Shown: positions 25,801 to 31,020 of the stretch, one piece after another | Layout: each line of letters begins with the position of its first letter | Position numbering within the stretch: the first letter of the stretch is position 1 | Assembly (NCBI RefSeq): GCF_000719475.1 | Contig: NZ_JOGO01000070.1 | Coordinates: 1-33,183 of the forward strand | Length of the DNA stretch: 33,183 nucleotides | DNA from: Streptomyces sp. NRRL F-5630 | GTDB lineage: Bacteria > Actinomycetota > Actinomycetes > Streptomycetales > Streptomycetaceae | Direction: 5' to 3' | The notes under the pieces: model-generated | Databases searched by the model: none | What the model was told of the DNA's origin: nothing | Seen by the model: only the letters and a program-made list of their open reading frames with translations | Program-made: the position numbers and the translations under genes

Positions 25801-28800
25801 CGCCCCACGCGCGCGTCGCGGCCGCGTCCGCGACGAGCCGGGTCAGCACCTCCGAGGTGTCGCCGGGACGGGGCCCGACGCCCACCACGACGGCGGCGTT
25901 CGGATCGCGCCGCGGGTCGGCGCCGACGAGTGCGGCGAACTCGGCCTCGTCGAGCGGGACCAGGTCGCCGTTCGCGAGGGCGACCAGGACCTCTCCGCTC
26001 TCCCCGTCGCGCTCGGCGACGGCCACGTGCGGGCGGGTTCCGCTCCAGGGGCCGGGAGTGACGTACAGGCGGTTGTCGTCCCCCGGGGCGAGGACACTGT
26101 CCGCGTCGAGGACGAGCCCCGCGTGGCCGGTGAAGTTGCGGCCGAGGAAGGTGCCGGAGGCGTCGGTGAGCACCGACGCGGGCCCGAAGGCGCCCATCCT
26201 TCCCACGCGGTAGGCGACGAGGGAGGGCAGATCGCCCGCCCAGCCCGCGCGCGAGGCGCTGGAGACGGTCTGCAAGGCCTCCATGCGCTGCTGCGGGCCG
26301 ACCTGTCGCCTCGGGTGCACCCGCAGGAGACGCCGCACGACCGTGTCGAAGTCGAACGCGGTCCCGGTCAGACGCGGGGTGGCCTGGTGGGCGCCGACGA
26401 GTGTGTGCAGGGCGGCGTAGAGGCTCCCGAACTGACCGGTGCGCTCGATGCCTTCGCCGAAGGCGCGCCGCAGTACTCCGGCCATCCTGGGGTCGATGGC
26501 GGTCCGGGCGGCGGAGCCGCTCCCGGCCGGCGGGGCGAGATGCCACGCCGTGCTGTCGGTAGCGCCGTGCGGCACGAGGGGATGGGGAGCGGCCGTGGGG
26601 GGTTCGGGGACCGGCACCGGCGACGCGGCCTCCTCCACGCGGCCCCAGAAGGCGCGGAAGGCGCTGAGGACGAGTGGGTTGTCGAGGCCGCCGCGTGCGG
26701 CGGGGCGTCCGGGACCGTAGAGGCGCTGGAGCAGGGGCAGCAGGGCGGGGTCGTGTTCCTCGACCCAGTCGGCACCGTTGTTGCGGCGGGAGCCGGAGAG
26801 TTCGTCGATCCCGGCGTTCGCGGCGTGGTAGGCGGTGGTGAGCTGGGCGAAGTACTCGTGCGGGTCCGAGGACGAGTAGTTGGGGAAAGCACCATCGGGC
26901 CAGTGGACGCTCTCACCGGCCGCCTGAGCGGCGCGCTTGGCGTTGAAGACGTCCTCGATCCACTGCCGGTCGGCCGGGTCGAGCACGGACTCGACGGCGT
27001 GGGCCCACTCGTGGCGTGCGCTGGAGTAACCGTCCGCGTAGGTACCCGCACCGTGGACCGTGGCCGGTTCCCCGAGCAGGTTCTCCTCCGGCACCCCCGC
27101 ACGCCCGCGGGCGAAGCCGCCGCGTGCCGTGCTCAGCGAGCGGCCGTCGGCACCGCGCAGGCCACGGAAAGCGTCCACGTCGGTGAAGGGGACGTCGCGG
27201 GGTACGACGAGCAGGTGACGGCCCGTGGTGAGCAGCGCCTCGGCCACATCGGCGTCCGCGATCATCTCCCCGACCAGACGCTGCGCCTCCTCCCGCGCCT
27301 CCTGCGGGTCGTGGACACCATCGGGCACCACGACGAGCCACTCGGCGGCCAGTTCCCGGAAGTCGGCGTCGCCCAGCGTCTCACGCATCGCCCGCACAAG
27401 CCCGGGATCGGCGACGAGCCGGGCCCGTTCGCCCGGCGTGAGCGCAGCGAGCCGCGCCGAACGCTCCCGCGCACTCAGGCCGGGCAGGTCGTCGGCCAGT
27501 GCGGCGAGATCCGGAGGCAGTTCTGTCCCGGCCACCGGCGCGGAGGCCGGCGCGAGCCCCGAGCGCGATGTCTCGCTCGCGGGGGCCGGGCGGGGCCGCT
27601 CGAGCACCGGTGCCGGGGGCGCGGGGTAGGCCGCGTAGCCGACCAGCGGCAAACCGCGCACCGCACGCGCCTGGTTGTAGGTTTCCAGCGCCACCCCGGC
27701 CAAGGTGTCCGACTGCTCGAGAACATCGTCATCACGCGAGTCGACAGGCGCGTACGAGCGCACCTCCACCCGCACGACCGCCGGCACGATCCGCGGACGC
27801 CCCCATGCGTCCGGGTTGCTGTCGAGAGCATCGAAGTTCGAGCGGACCACGTGCGACTCGTACTGGCTCACAGAGCGTGCGGGACTCTCCCGGAGGAGAT
27901 TGTCCACGTACTCGCCGAGCGTGGGCGGCTGGCCGGTACCGGCGTCGCGCAAGCGCTGCGCCAGCGGATCACCGTCATAGCCCAGGGCGGCGGCCATCTC
28001 CCGCGCCAGGATGTCGGCCTGGTGCTCAAGGAAGGCGCGGGGTGCGGGGCCGAGGGAGGCACGGACCGCGGCGAGCGACTCGCGCGAGGTCGCCGCCGCC
28101 CAGTCCTTGGGATAGTTCGTCCTGGGCTGACGGCCCCGGAAGGCCGAGGCCACCTGGGCATGGCCCAGGGTGAGGGCTCCGATGAGGTCCGGAAGGTCGG
28201 ACGCGGTGGCCACCGCCGCCCACGCGGGATACGTCCGAAGCCACTCGGTGAACCGAGTACCCGCCGCCTCACCCACGAGGAGAGCCTGGCGTCCGTCCTG
28301 ATGCGCGGCCGTCAGAGCAGGTCCGGCGGCCGGACGCATACGGCCCAGCACATGCCGCAACAAGGCGGGATAACCCGCCACCGGCACCGCCACGGTGTGA
28401 TGCACCAAAATCGGGGTGGACGGGTCGTGCTCCTGAAGCCACAACTCCTCCGCGTCCAAGTCCACGGTGTAACCGTGCGAGGACGGGAAGAGCGCCCGGA
28501 AACGCGCGTTACGAGGCGCGTGCGCGATGCGGTGCAACGCGTCCAGGAACGCCGTCGCCACCGCCTGCGGCTCCGCACGTCCATCGTCCTGCCCACCCGA
28601 CAGGGCACGAGCCGGACGCGAAACGATCTCCAGAACGGCATGCTCACCCACGTGATCGATGGTGATATCGAGCAAGCCGTCCACACTCACCAACGTGCCG
28701 AGCGTGCGGTCATCCACATCACGCGGCACCACCACCCGCATCAGGTGAACCTCAGCCTCAAAACCCCGACCCGGAGCGAAACCCGAAACCTGGACAGGGT

Positions 28801-30949
28801 ATTGCGGCACCGGCAACAGCGGCCAGGCGCTCCTCCGCCCCAAGTCACGCGGCGAACGCCGACGAGACGATCCCGCCGTACCCGTAGGCTGCGCCGTCCG
28901 CTCCTCGATCGCCCTCTCAAGGCGCCCGATCGCCTCGTCGCGGGAACTCCTCCCACTCTTGGTCGCCCGCCAGTCCGCGATCCTGTGCGTCACACGGCCG
29001 CGCAGGGCCGCCTCGTCCGGACCGCCCCAGCCTTCTTCGAGGCGCCGCACCGCGCGGTCGACCCGGCGGAGTTCCTCGGAACGACGTGCGCTGCCCGAAC
29101 GCCCCACCCACTCCCGGATGATCCGGGGCGGCCGGCCGGACGAGGACGACTGTCCAGGTGCCTGCGGCGCAAGCCGCACCGGCTCGTCGGTGACGGCGCC
29201 GACGAGCGGCTGCCCGGCGGGCATCTGCCCGTCGGACGTCTGCGCCACCGCGTGCGGAAGGGGCGGTGCGGGGGCCAGGGTCGCTTCCCGCGCGGGGGGA
29301 ACGGTCCTGGCCGGTGCGGCGTCCGGCTCTCCAACGGGCTCGATGCGCGAGCGATCCGCCGTCTCGACGCGCCCGACACGCGAGCCATCCGCCGCCTCGA
29401 CCGGCCCGACACGCGAGCCATCCGCCGCCTCGACGGGCTCGGTGCGCGAAGGGCCCCGCGTATCAGCGGGCTCGACGCGCGAGGCATCCGGCTCGTCTTC
29501 CGTGGGCGCCTTGTCCGCCGCGTCCGAGGTGTGCCGGGCGAGGCCGGTCGTCACGGGAGCGGTGGCCACCGGCACGACCGTCACGCCGTCGGCAGGCTCG
29601 TTGACGTGTTTGTTGACCGGCTCGTCCCTATGCGGGGCGGGCCTCACCACGGCCGGAGCTGCCTCGTCCACGGGCGATGACGGCTTGACCGCCGCAGGGG
29701 CCGCGTCATCCAGTGTGCGCGCCGGTTCGCTTCCGGGGCGGGTCGCGGGTTCGGCGGAGTCCGACCGCTGGGTGGTGTGTTCCTCTGGGATGGGCGCCGG
29801 GCGAGCGGGGGCTTCCTGAGGAGTCGTGTCGCGCGCGGGATTTCCTTCCCCGCGCCGCTGAGCGTCGGAATCCGCACGATCGGGGGAGGTCGCGGGCAGG
29901 CCGGTGCCCCGCGCCCCCGCGTTCTTCTCGTTCGTGGTCACGGGGGACGGTGTGGGAGACGTGTCGTCGGGGGTCCGCGCCCTCCCGATCTCCTCGATGC
30001 GCTGGTCGAGGCGCTCACGGAAACGCGCGGCGTCCCCACCCGGGACAAACACCCGCTCCGCCTGCCTCGCCCAACCACCGGCCTCCGCCGACGTCATCCC
30101 ATTCCGCTCAGCATGACGCCGAACAAGATCACCCCACTGCTCGGGCGTACGACTCGCCACCTGGCCGTCCATCACATGGGCCCGCAACCGGCTCGCCAGG
30201 TCGTCCTCGACGCGCCGCCAGGCGTCCCCGTCACGCATCATGCTCGCTTCGCGATACTCCTGGCCGAAACGCGCCGCCTCCCTCGCGTCGAGGCCCTGTC
30301 CCCGCGCGTACCGCTCCATCGCCGTGCCCCACTCATCCGGCGTCATCTGGGCGATCCGCTCACGCTGCCCCGCCTCCGTGACGGGCCTTCGCACGGGCTG
30401 TGGGGCGTGCGTCTCCTGCGTCCCGGCCGCCGAGGGTTTTCCCGGAACGTGCTCCTCGTACACCTCGTCGCGGGCACGACCGGACACGCCCTGGCCGTCC
30501 CGCAAGACACCCTGGTCCCGCAGCATTCCCTCGTAGACCTCGTGCCCGGACGACGGCGCCGACACGCCCTCCTCCTTGGTCGGCTGCGGCGCCGGACGGC
30601 CCGTGCCAGGCCGCGCGCTCGTCGGCTCATCCCTCGTCGGAGGCGCCGTGACACCCCCCGCCTCTTCCTGCCGCTTCGCCCCGATCTCCTCGATGCGCTG
30701 ATCGAAACGCTCACGGAAACGCCCAGCGTCCCCACCCGGAGCGAACGCCCGCTCCGCCTGCCTCGCCCAACCACCGGCCTCCGCCGACGTCATCCCATTC
30801 CGCTCAGCATGACGCCGAACAAGGTCACCCCACTGCTCAGGCGTGCCGCTTCGCCCCGATCTCCTCGATGCGCTGATCGAAACGCTCACGGAAACGCGCG
30901 GCGTCCCCACCCGGGACAAGCGCCCGCTCCGCCTGCCTCGCCCAACCAC
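16880..30949 (-). CDS. giant multidomain polymorphic-toxin-like protein, downstream part after a frameshift
   Basis: The open frame is 4,689 codons. Residues 1-35 are repeat DNA read in the wrong frame; genuine sequence begins at Thr36 (30844). Order: WGDLVRRHAERNG-type helical modules (36-320); Pro/Glu/Thr-rich linkers; an alpha/beta region (about 715-1080); a zinc metalloprotease domain with HEWAH (1313-1317) and DPHEYFAQ (Glu1365); a caspase/C80-like region with Cys1899 in LWLLWCE; an OTU-like domain (about 2235-2385) with Thr2247 at the Cys position; a repeat-rich linker; about 1,800 beta-rich residues (2570-4380); and a coiled coil (about 4430-4660) before the stop. The metalloprotease resembles anthrax-lethal-factor-type domains; the Cys region resembles 'lonely Cys' giants of Streptomyces (from memory). 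No start codon with a ribosome site is evident near 30844, so independent translation is doubtful. A toxin or surface role is inferred. Confidence 0.8.
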   Translation of the reverse strand: MVGRGRRSGRLSRVGTPRVSVSVSISASRRSGRSGTPEQWGDLVRRHAERNGMTSAEAGGWARQAERAFAPGGDAGRFRERFDQRIEEIGAKRQEEAGGVTAPPTRDEPTSARPGTGRPAPQPTKEEGVSAPSSGHEVYEGMLRDQGVLRDGQGVSGRARDEVYEEHVPGKPSAAGTQETHAPQPVRRPVTEAGQRERIAQMTPDEWGTAMERYARGQGLDAREAARFGQEYREASMMRDGDAWRRVEDDLASRLRAHVMDGQVASRTPEQWGDLVRRHAERNGMTSAEAGGWARQAERVFVPGGDAARFRERLDQRIEEIGRARTPDDTSPTPSPVTTNEKNAGARGTGLPATSPDRADSDAQRRGEGNPARDTTPQEAPARPAPIPEEHTTQRSDSAEPATRPGSEPARTLDDAAPAAVKPSSPVDEAAPAVVRPAPHRDEPVNKHVNEPADGVTVVPVATAPVTTGLARHTSDAADKAPTEDEPDASRVEPADTRGPSRTEPVEAADGSRVGPVEAADGSRVGRVETADRSRIEPVGEPDAAPARTVPPAREATLAPAPPLPHAVAQTSDGQMPAGQPLVGAVTDEPVRLAPQAPGQSSSSGRPPRIIREWVGRSGSARRSEELRRVDRAVRRLEEGWGGPDEAALRGRVTHRIADWRATKSGRSSRDEAIGRLERAIEERTAQPTGTAGSSRRRSPRDLGRRSAWPLLPVPQYPVQVSGFAPGRGFEAEVHLMRVVVPRDVDDRTLGTLVSVDGLLDITIDHVGEHAVLEIVSRPARALSGGQDDGRAEPQAVATAFLDALHRIAHAPRNARFRALFPSSHGYTVDLDAEELWLQEHDPSTPILVHHTVAVPVAGYPALLRHVLGRMRPAAGPALTAAHQDGRQALLVGEAAGTRFTEWLRTYPAWAAVATASDLPDLIGALTLGHAQVASAFRGRQPRTNYPKDWAAATSRESLAAVRASLGPAPRAFLEHQADILAREMAAALGYDGDPLAQRLRDAGTGQPPTLGEYVDNLLRESPARSVSQYESHVVRSNFDALDSNPDAWGRPRIVPAVVRVEVRSYAPVDSRDDDVLEQSDTLAGVALETYNQARAVRGLPLVGYAAYPAPPAPVLERPRPAPASETSRSGLAPASAPVAGTELPPDLAALADDLPGLSARERSARLAALTPGERARLVADPGLVRAMRETLGDADFRELAAEWLVVVPDGVHDPQEAREEAQRLVGEMIADADVAEALLTTGRHLLVVPRDVPFTDVDAFRGLRGADGRSLSTARGGFARGRAGVPEENLLGEPATVHGAGTYADGYSSARHEWAHAVESVLDPADRQWIEDVFNAKRAAQAAGESVHWPDGAFPNYSSSDPHEYFAQLTTAYHAANAGIDELSGSRRNNGADWVEEHDPALLPLLQRLYGPGRPAARGGLDNPLVLSAFRAFWGRVEEAASPVPVPEPPTAAPHPLVPHGATDSTAWHLAPPAGSGSAARTAIDPRMAGVLRRAFGEGIERTGQFGSLYAALHTLVGAHQATPRLTGTAFDFDTVVRRLLRVHPRRQVGPQQRMEALQTVSSASRAGWAGDLPSLVAYRVGRMGAFGPASVLTDASGTFLGRNFTGHAGLVLDADSVLAPGDDNRLYVTPGPWSGTRPHVAVAERDGESGEVLVALANGDLVPLDEAEFAALVGADPRRDPNAAVVVGVGPRPGDTSEVLTRLVADAAATRAWGVTRPFRLQPVADGRRAFAFPPVADGERVPVGLWVPADPGLVPPPGATIQAADGTTFSDEDVSSYPILTADGRELTGRAHLDEADVARRDEALRQVSEMLYYYDDLEPIPGLTRGASGPLLLLPRGLAGSYVSIGHGERGRVVLPRRSTGANHAVPARELGGVLARRPSVRRLAPDVPLWLLWCEIAMVRPGADPLARPAAAQEVANRTGHPVLASDAAVAIEEARDGYPPRVVKTDDPARPRYSWYQFLPEPDSRRLDAFADLAGLPADTARRTTRVLRWVRALRLVHGFDIDTRPERQYEFLALLTGFGALERLRLAQGAGPLGWRDLEVLTHAVASQSGAEPGPVHAGTLRTVLEAAGSGTLRLPAPAQDYGVRQAPPAPGDPSAHPSEEALLAPPTPPTREAPAGGGRVADIVRMYEEMSRRVEEHESATTSPAPEEGTVTGTETTRRDGARPASEPVTGAPATMEEPPAPVREEESSAPVREEESSAPVREGEAPAPVREAPARVTPDAYLEERGLTPVHILPTGDTMTHLLTAVAPAETSALARGERPVTPAELRERLAQELAAELALPEARRTLALPAEGPRPGVPLLPDAEPDALVAGLRSGTGATASEWLALAVAGPVLGLRVVVLLPDGRTWTAGPREGREVVLLHTPDPAPHTSPWAATERAGAARDAVRATPPAPAVRPAPATLAPATPAPAPTVPETFFGIETRPVAAPRPPADTAPAPRPEEAAPATGTGPLVGRTEEAPAPADTAPETGTTARAKEKAPSTEAGTSRTAGETTTAGTHVPPREEAAAEETETRSGPRHEAATTKTTEPPATTETTEPRVTTEVTEPPVTTETTEPAGTLPAFSPYIQAYGARHDGSVGFVAWELPSDDVLNGLRGQIEAALPIEDGDTRVAVRAHLNETLGSAEIAENLPRVRGRRGHRITVRVGDVTHTVDVRLRLTAPRPDLRTGITRNLPRTRRLERQNEGIQALTSTQGSGTSRTFSLPYFALPQPPAGPVRWVAVTLTPSVTVRQRTLNVGLSESLSVKVLQRAGDDAGAVRFDGVWQVRVDAADADSPEGWGPERVHGPMHLWFPGNRIGAEGTAAPLPRAAGLDTFPLWGIDDVLDTDLLPAQVIDHPQFPGLRDLGEGSRQALEGFLNEQLNRGSLHLQRDRGVMSPLLTDDQGTALGLLRVRAVVTPGEPTAQTAEGDKSLEIRFTHSTGTDRTARAVSGAGLSLNVAPSFTGSTAPGHPGAASRWGGRVYAKFLGSWQSGDTLTTTSKAGLMHGLTASSGQLLTPAAVTYEFTLLRAGGGTQGPVHVERGAESVQLRLLPEDTAEGVPPTDEEARVLPDHLDALAAIGYTAVPLALDGVDEIFDRAEARLRELHYLPPLEHQVWEGRLQERRARAQLANLQRFEQLRSSIGRAAALPDAVEGGRPLWLELPTTAGTTRAELRLHVTRDRVPRAGGTEVPAARHERRLPGIGTTATGSHEARGTRERSAQLGGGAGFGGGPRQPAGDWSVDYGGDSVLNRTWAHASSSGSAVATEQAVGNPSDGTELFSVPARVALDLYEGTSPEPVARFAETPAPPAAPLERIAAAPGAEEDVPGIDVPPGTETAPLRTLPPRTAATGAAEAEEARTEEESTGSAEVTEVPAPVHAPPGTAPATVRLAVTHPRTEPDRDRAPATGTGAEAPAAPREVPETPAYTIRAPRTGPGQDNDRHRLGLVDAEGNPLPGVTRLPDDATADVFRASEAIQEALRLIAAGTYPGRPDPGVLGRVTAAFSRGAAALPGVSSVGAHLVGEDPRDRGAFANESAYQQLRVASLLARAHQILNGVYTAEGIVLAGLGADRHLAVDVEGYLHRPTVRSAFAVSGQSDVNATDLAATRRTRSSAVTGNAELTALRSAPRPTPQGTVARIIQGNVAGTVSRTHRNEHFDDIAATSATTRGGTEGAGQHLVTTDLTLLLTIRRGTANVVGNAVGIGSAQDITLAIDLPRAVQFRLSPTQLVREARWFTGVDGIEMPAVPETTVPLPDDFARTRTPGFGAVLAVTPLDGAITRGLDRDRLGREAARLVERVAPGVTRPGHIAHLPGVASRIADLTAPPGLRALVARGSVSLWFRYGARADARLVELTLNAETEAQTPALRGVRGRPGMEKAGVEQQSTHAPENRIESDTVSRVVTGLLDLGLRAPRGHSRYIDRWSALPSASRTHALTRRSDRTADERFWQRTDSVADFDRVGYRLTASVRTALIPTDVFELLGGLLGRGLTAVAHRGERPVLQAALDGFLRGVPAQEATVPADVALRFAAADTRALPAGEGAAPAGAEWTPLRPRVSEEDPRLAPASAEASRALRAHPRFVPTGTTPLSHFNAFPELAEAIRAVAPGVEGHWGLTADSNPDTANARLTEIAHAGRGAALTAPGTAAGLHPRMPGSWPLVSGNSSHVALQVEVYDPRPFTPGASDVAADSARARTRVDVSTESSSQGLELGQRFALSADRGNKHVPGGSQPLLSRQPVTRSTDSNVTTGGQYRVKTGTASEGDTYTHLAHADVVVTVTGPRGVRYVTGSATVRAGERDLLGYGVVTEPSQPWAYDMDVLLRQQRPAPATAPDDAVAVPRRDAGGSRAWTREPVTELPRVLASGLAPEPDGAQLWVDVGEDPDGSVLGRALYVGIRVAEIAGRRVELAVRGATGLRFWPIEADGSLSDVTATTRAGWEELRTAGNTYTAETAAEATALAEQQPLEARLDALRANAARTAHESERLNRRVEEARTSHEEALSAENGARARRGEAEERLTGALRAVTTGEAEVREAENVLRAADERVLRARAAAAPAPDGPPAPDAAVDALHAAEQAQREALRALGGSEGALRASREEVVRRTARLESLEAELRAAEEITASGRLALHEVREDHRRAVDRHGEAVRVLDAVMEELRRLRQEQSEHRLLAQRAWQSLGGLAGRLSADRCAELTGGSGFPLDTLTPGPRGR
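23256..23363 (-). repeat. four tandem 27-bp units encoding a TTEP-rich linker
   Basis: Units start at 23256, 23283, 23310 and 23337. Each encodes a variant of PVTTETTEP. They form a flexible spacer directly before the beta-rich region of the giant protein. In-frame length keeps the gene open if copy number changes. Confidence 0.8.
24290..24397 (-). repeat. four tandem 27-bp units encoding an APVREEESS linker
   Basis: Units start at 24290 (degenerate), 24317, 24344 and 24371. They encode variants of APVREEESS just upstream (N-terminal) of the OTU-like domain. The middle two differ by one base, which suggests recent expansion. Confidence 0.8.
29361..29459 (-). repeat. tandem 33-bp units encoding a VEAADGSRVGP linker
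   Basis: Two nearly identical units (29361-29393 and 29394-29426) and a diverged third encode variants of VEAADGSRVGP in a disordered linker of the giant protein. The unit length is a multiple of three. Confidence 0.75.
29985..30149 (-). repeat. third, in-frame copy of the WGDLVRRHAERNG module
   Basis: This copy encodes TPEQWGDLVRRHAERNG onward and lies 696 nt (232 codons) from the nearer tandem copy, so it is in frame with it. At the short patch where the two tandem copies disagree (encoding the residues after RQAER), it matches the 30846-31020 copy, not its closer neighbour. Confidence 0.85.
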
Positions 30950-31020
30950 CGGCCTCCGCCGACGTCATCCCATTCCGCTCAGCATGACGCCGAACAAGGT
31001 CACCCCACTGCTCAGGCGTG
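30671..31020 (-). repeat. 175-bp direct tandem duplication that shifts the reading frame
   Basis: Bases 30671-30845 and 30846-31020 are adjacent direct copies of 175 bp. By eye they differ at six positions, clustered within about 25 bp. Each encodes a helical module with TPEQWGDLVRRHAERNG and GGWARQAER. Since 175 is one more than a multiple of three, translation entering from the right changes frame at the junction and meets TGA at 30839-30837. Deleting either copy would join the two long frames. Confidence 0.95.

Noticed and set aside
25172..29680. 1,502-codon plus-strand open frame opposite the giant gene
   Set aside because: It mirrors the giant gene's codon structure, its translation is low-complexity with no recognisable domain, and such antisense frames are expected at this GC content.
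30343..30774. Minus-strand ORF starting MVGRGRRSG
   Set aside because: It is the repeat module read in a wrong frame; the same spurious residues appear at the start of the 16880-30949 frame.
30837..30850. Programmed ribosomal frameshift at the junction of the two giant-gene frames
   Set aside because: A +1 shift at GCC TGA would be needed, but there is no slippery run or evident stimulatory element, and the 175-bp duplication explains the frame change simply.
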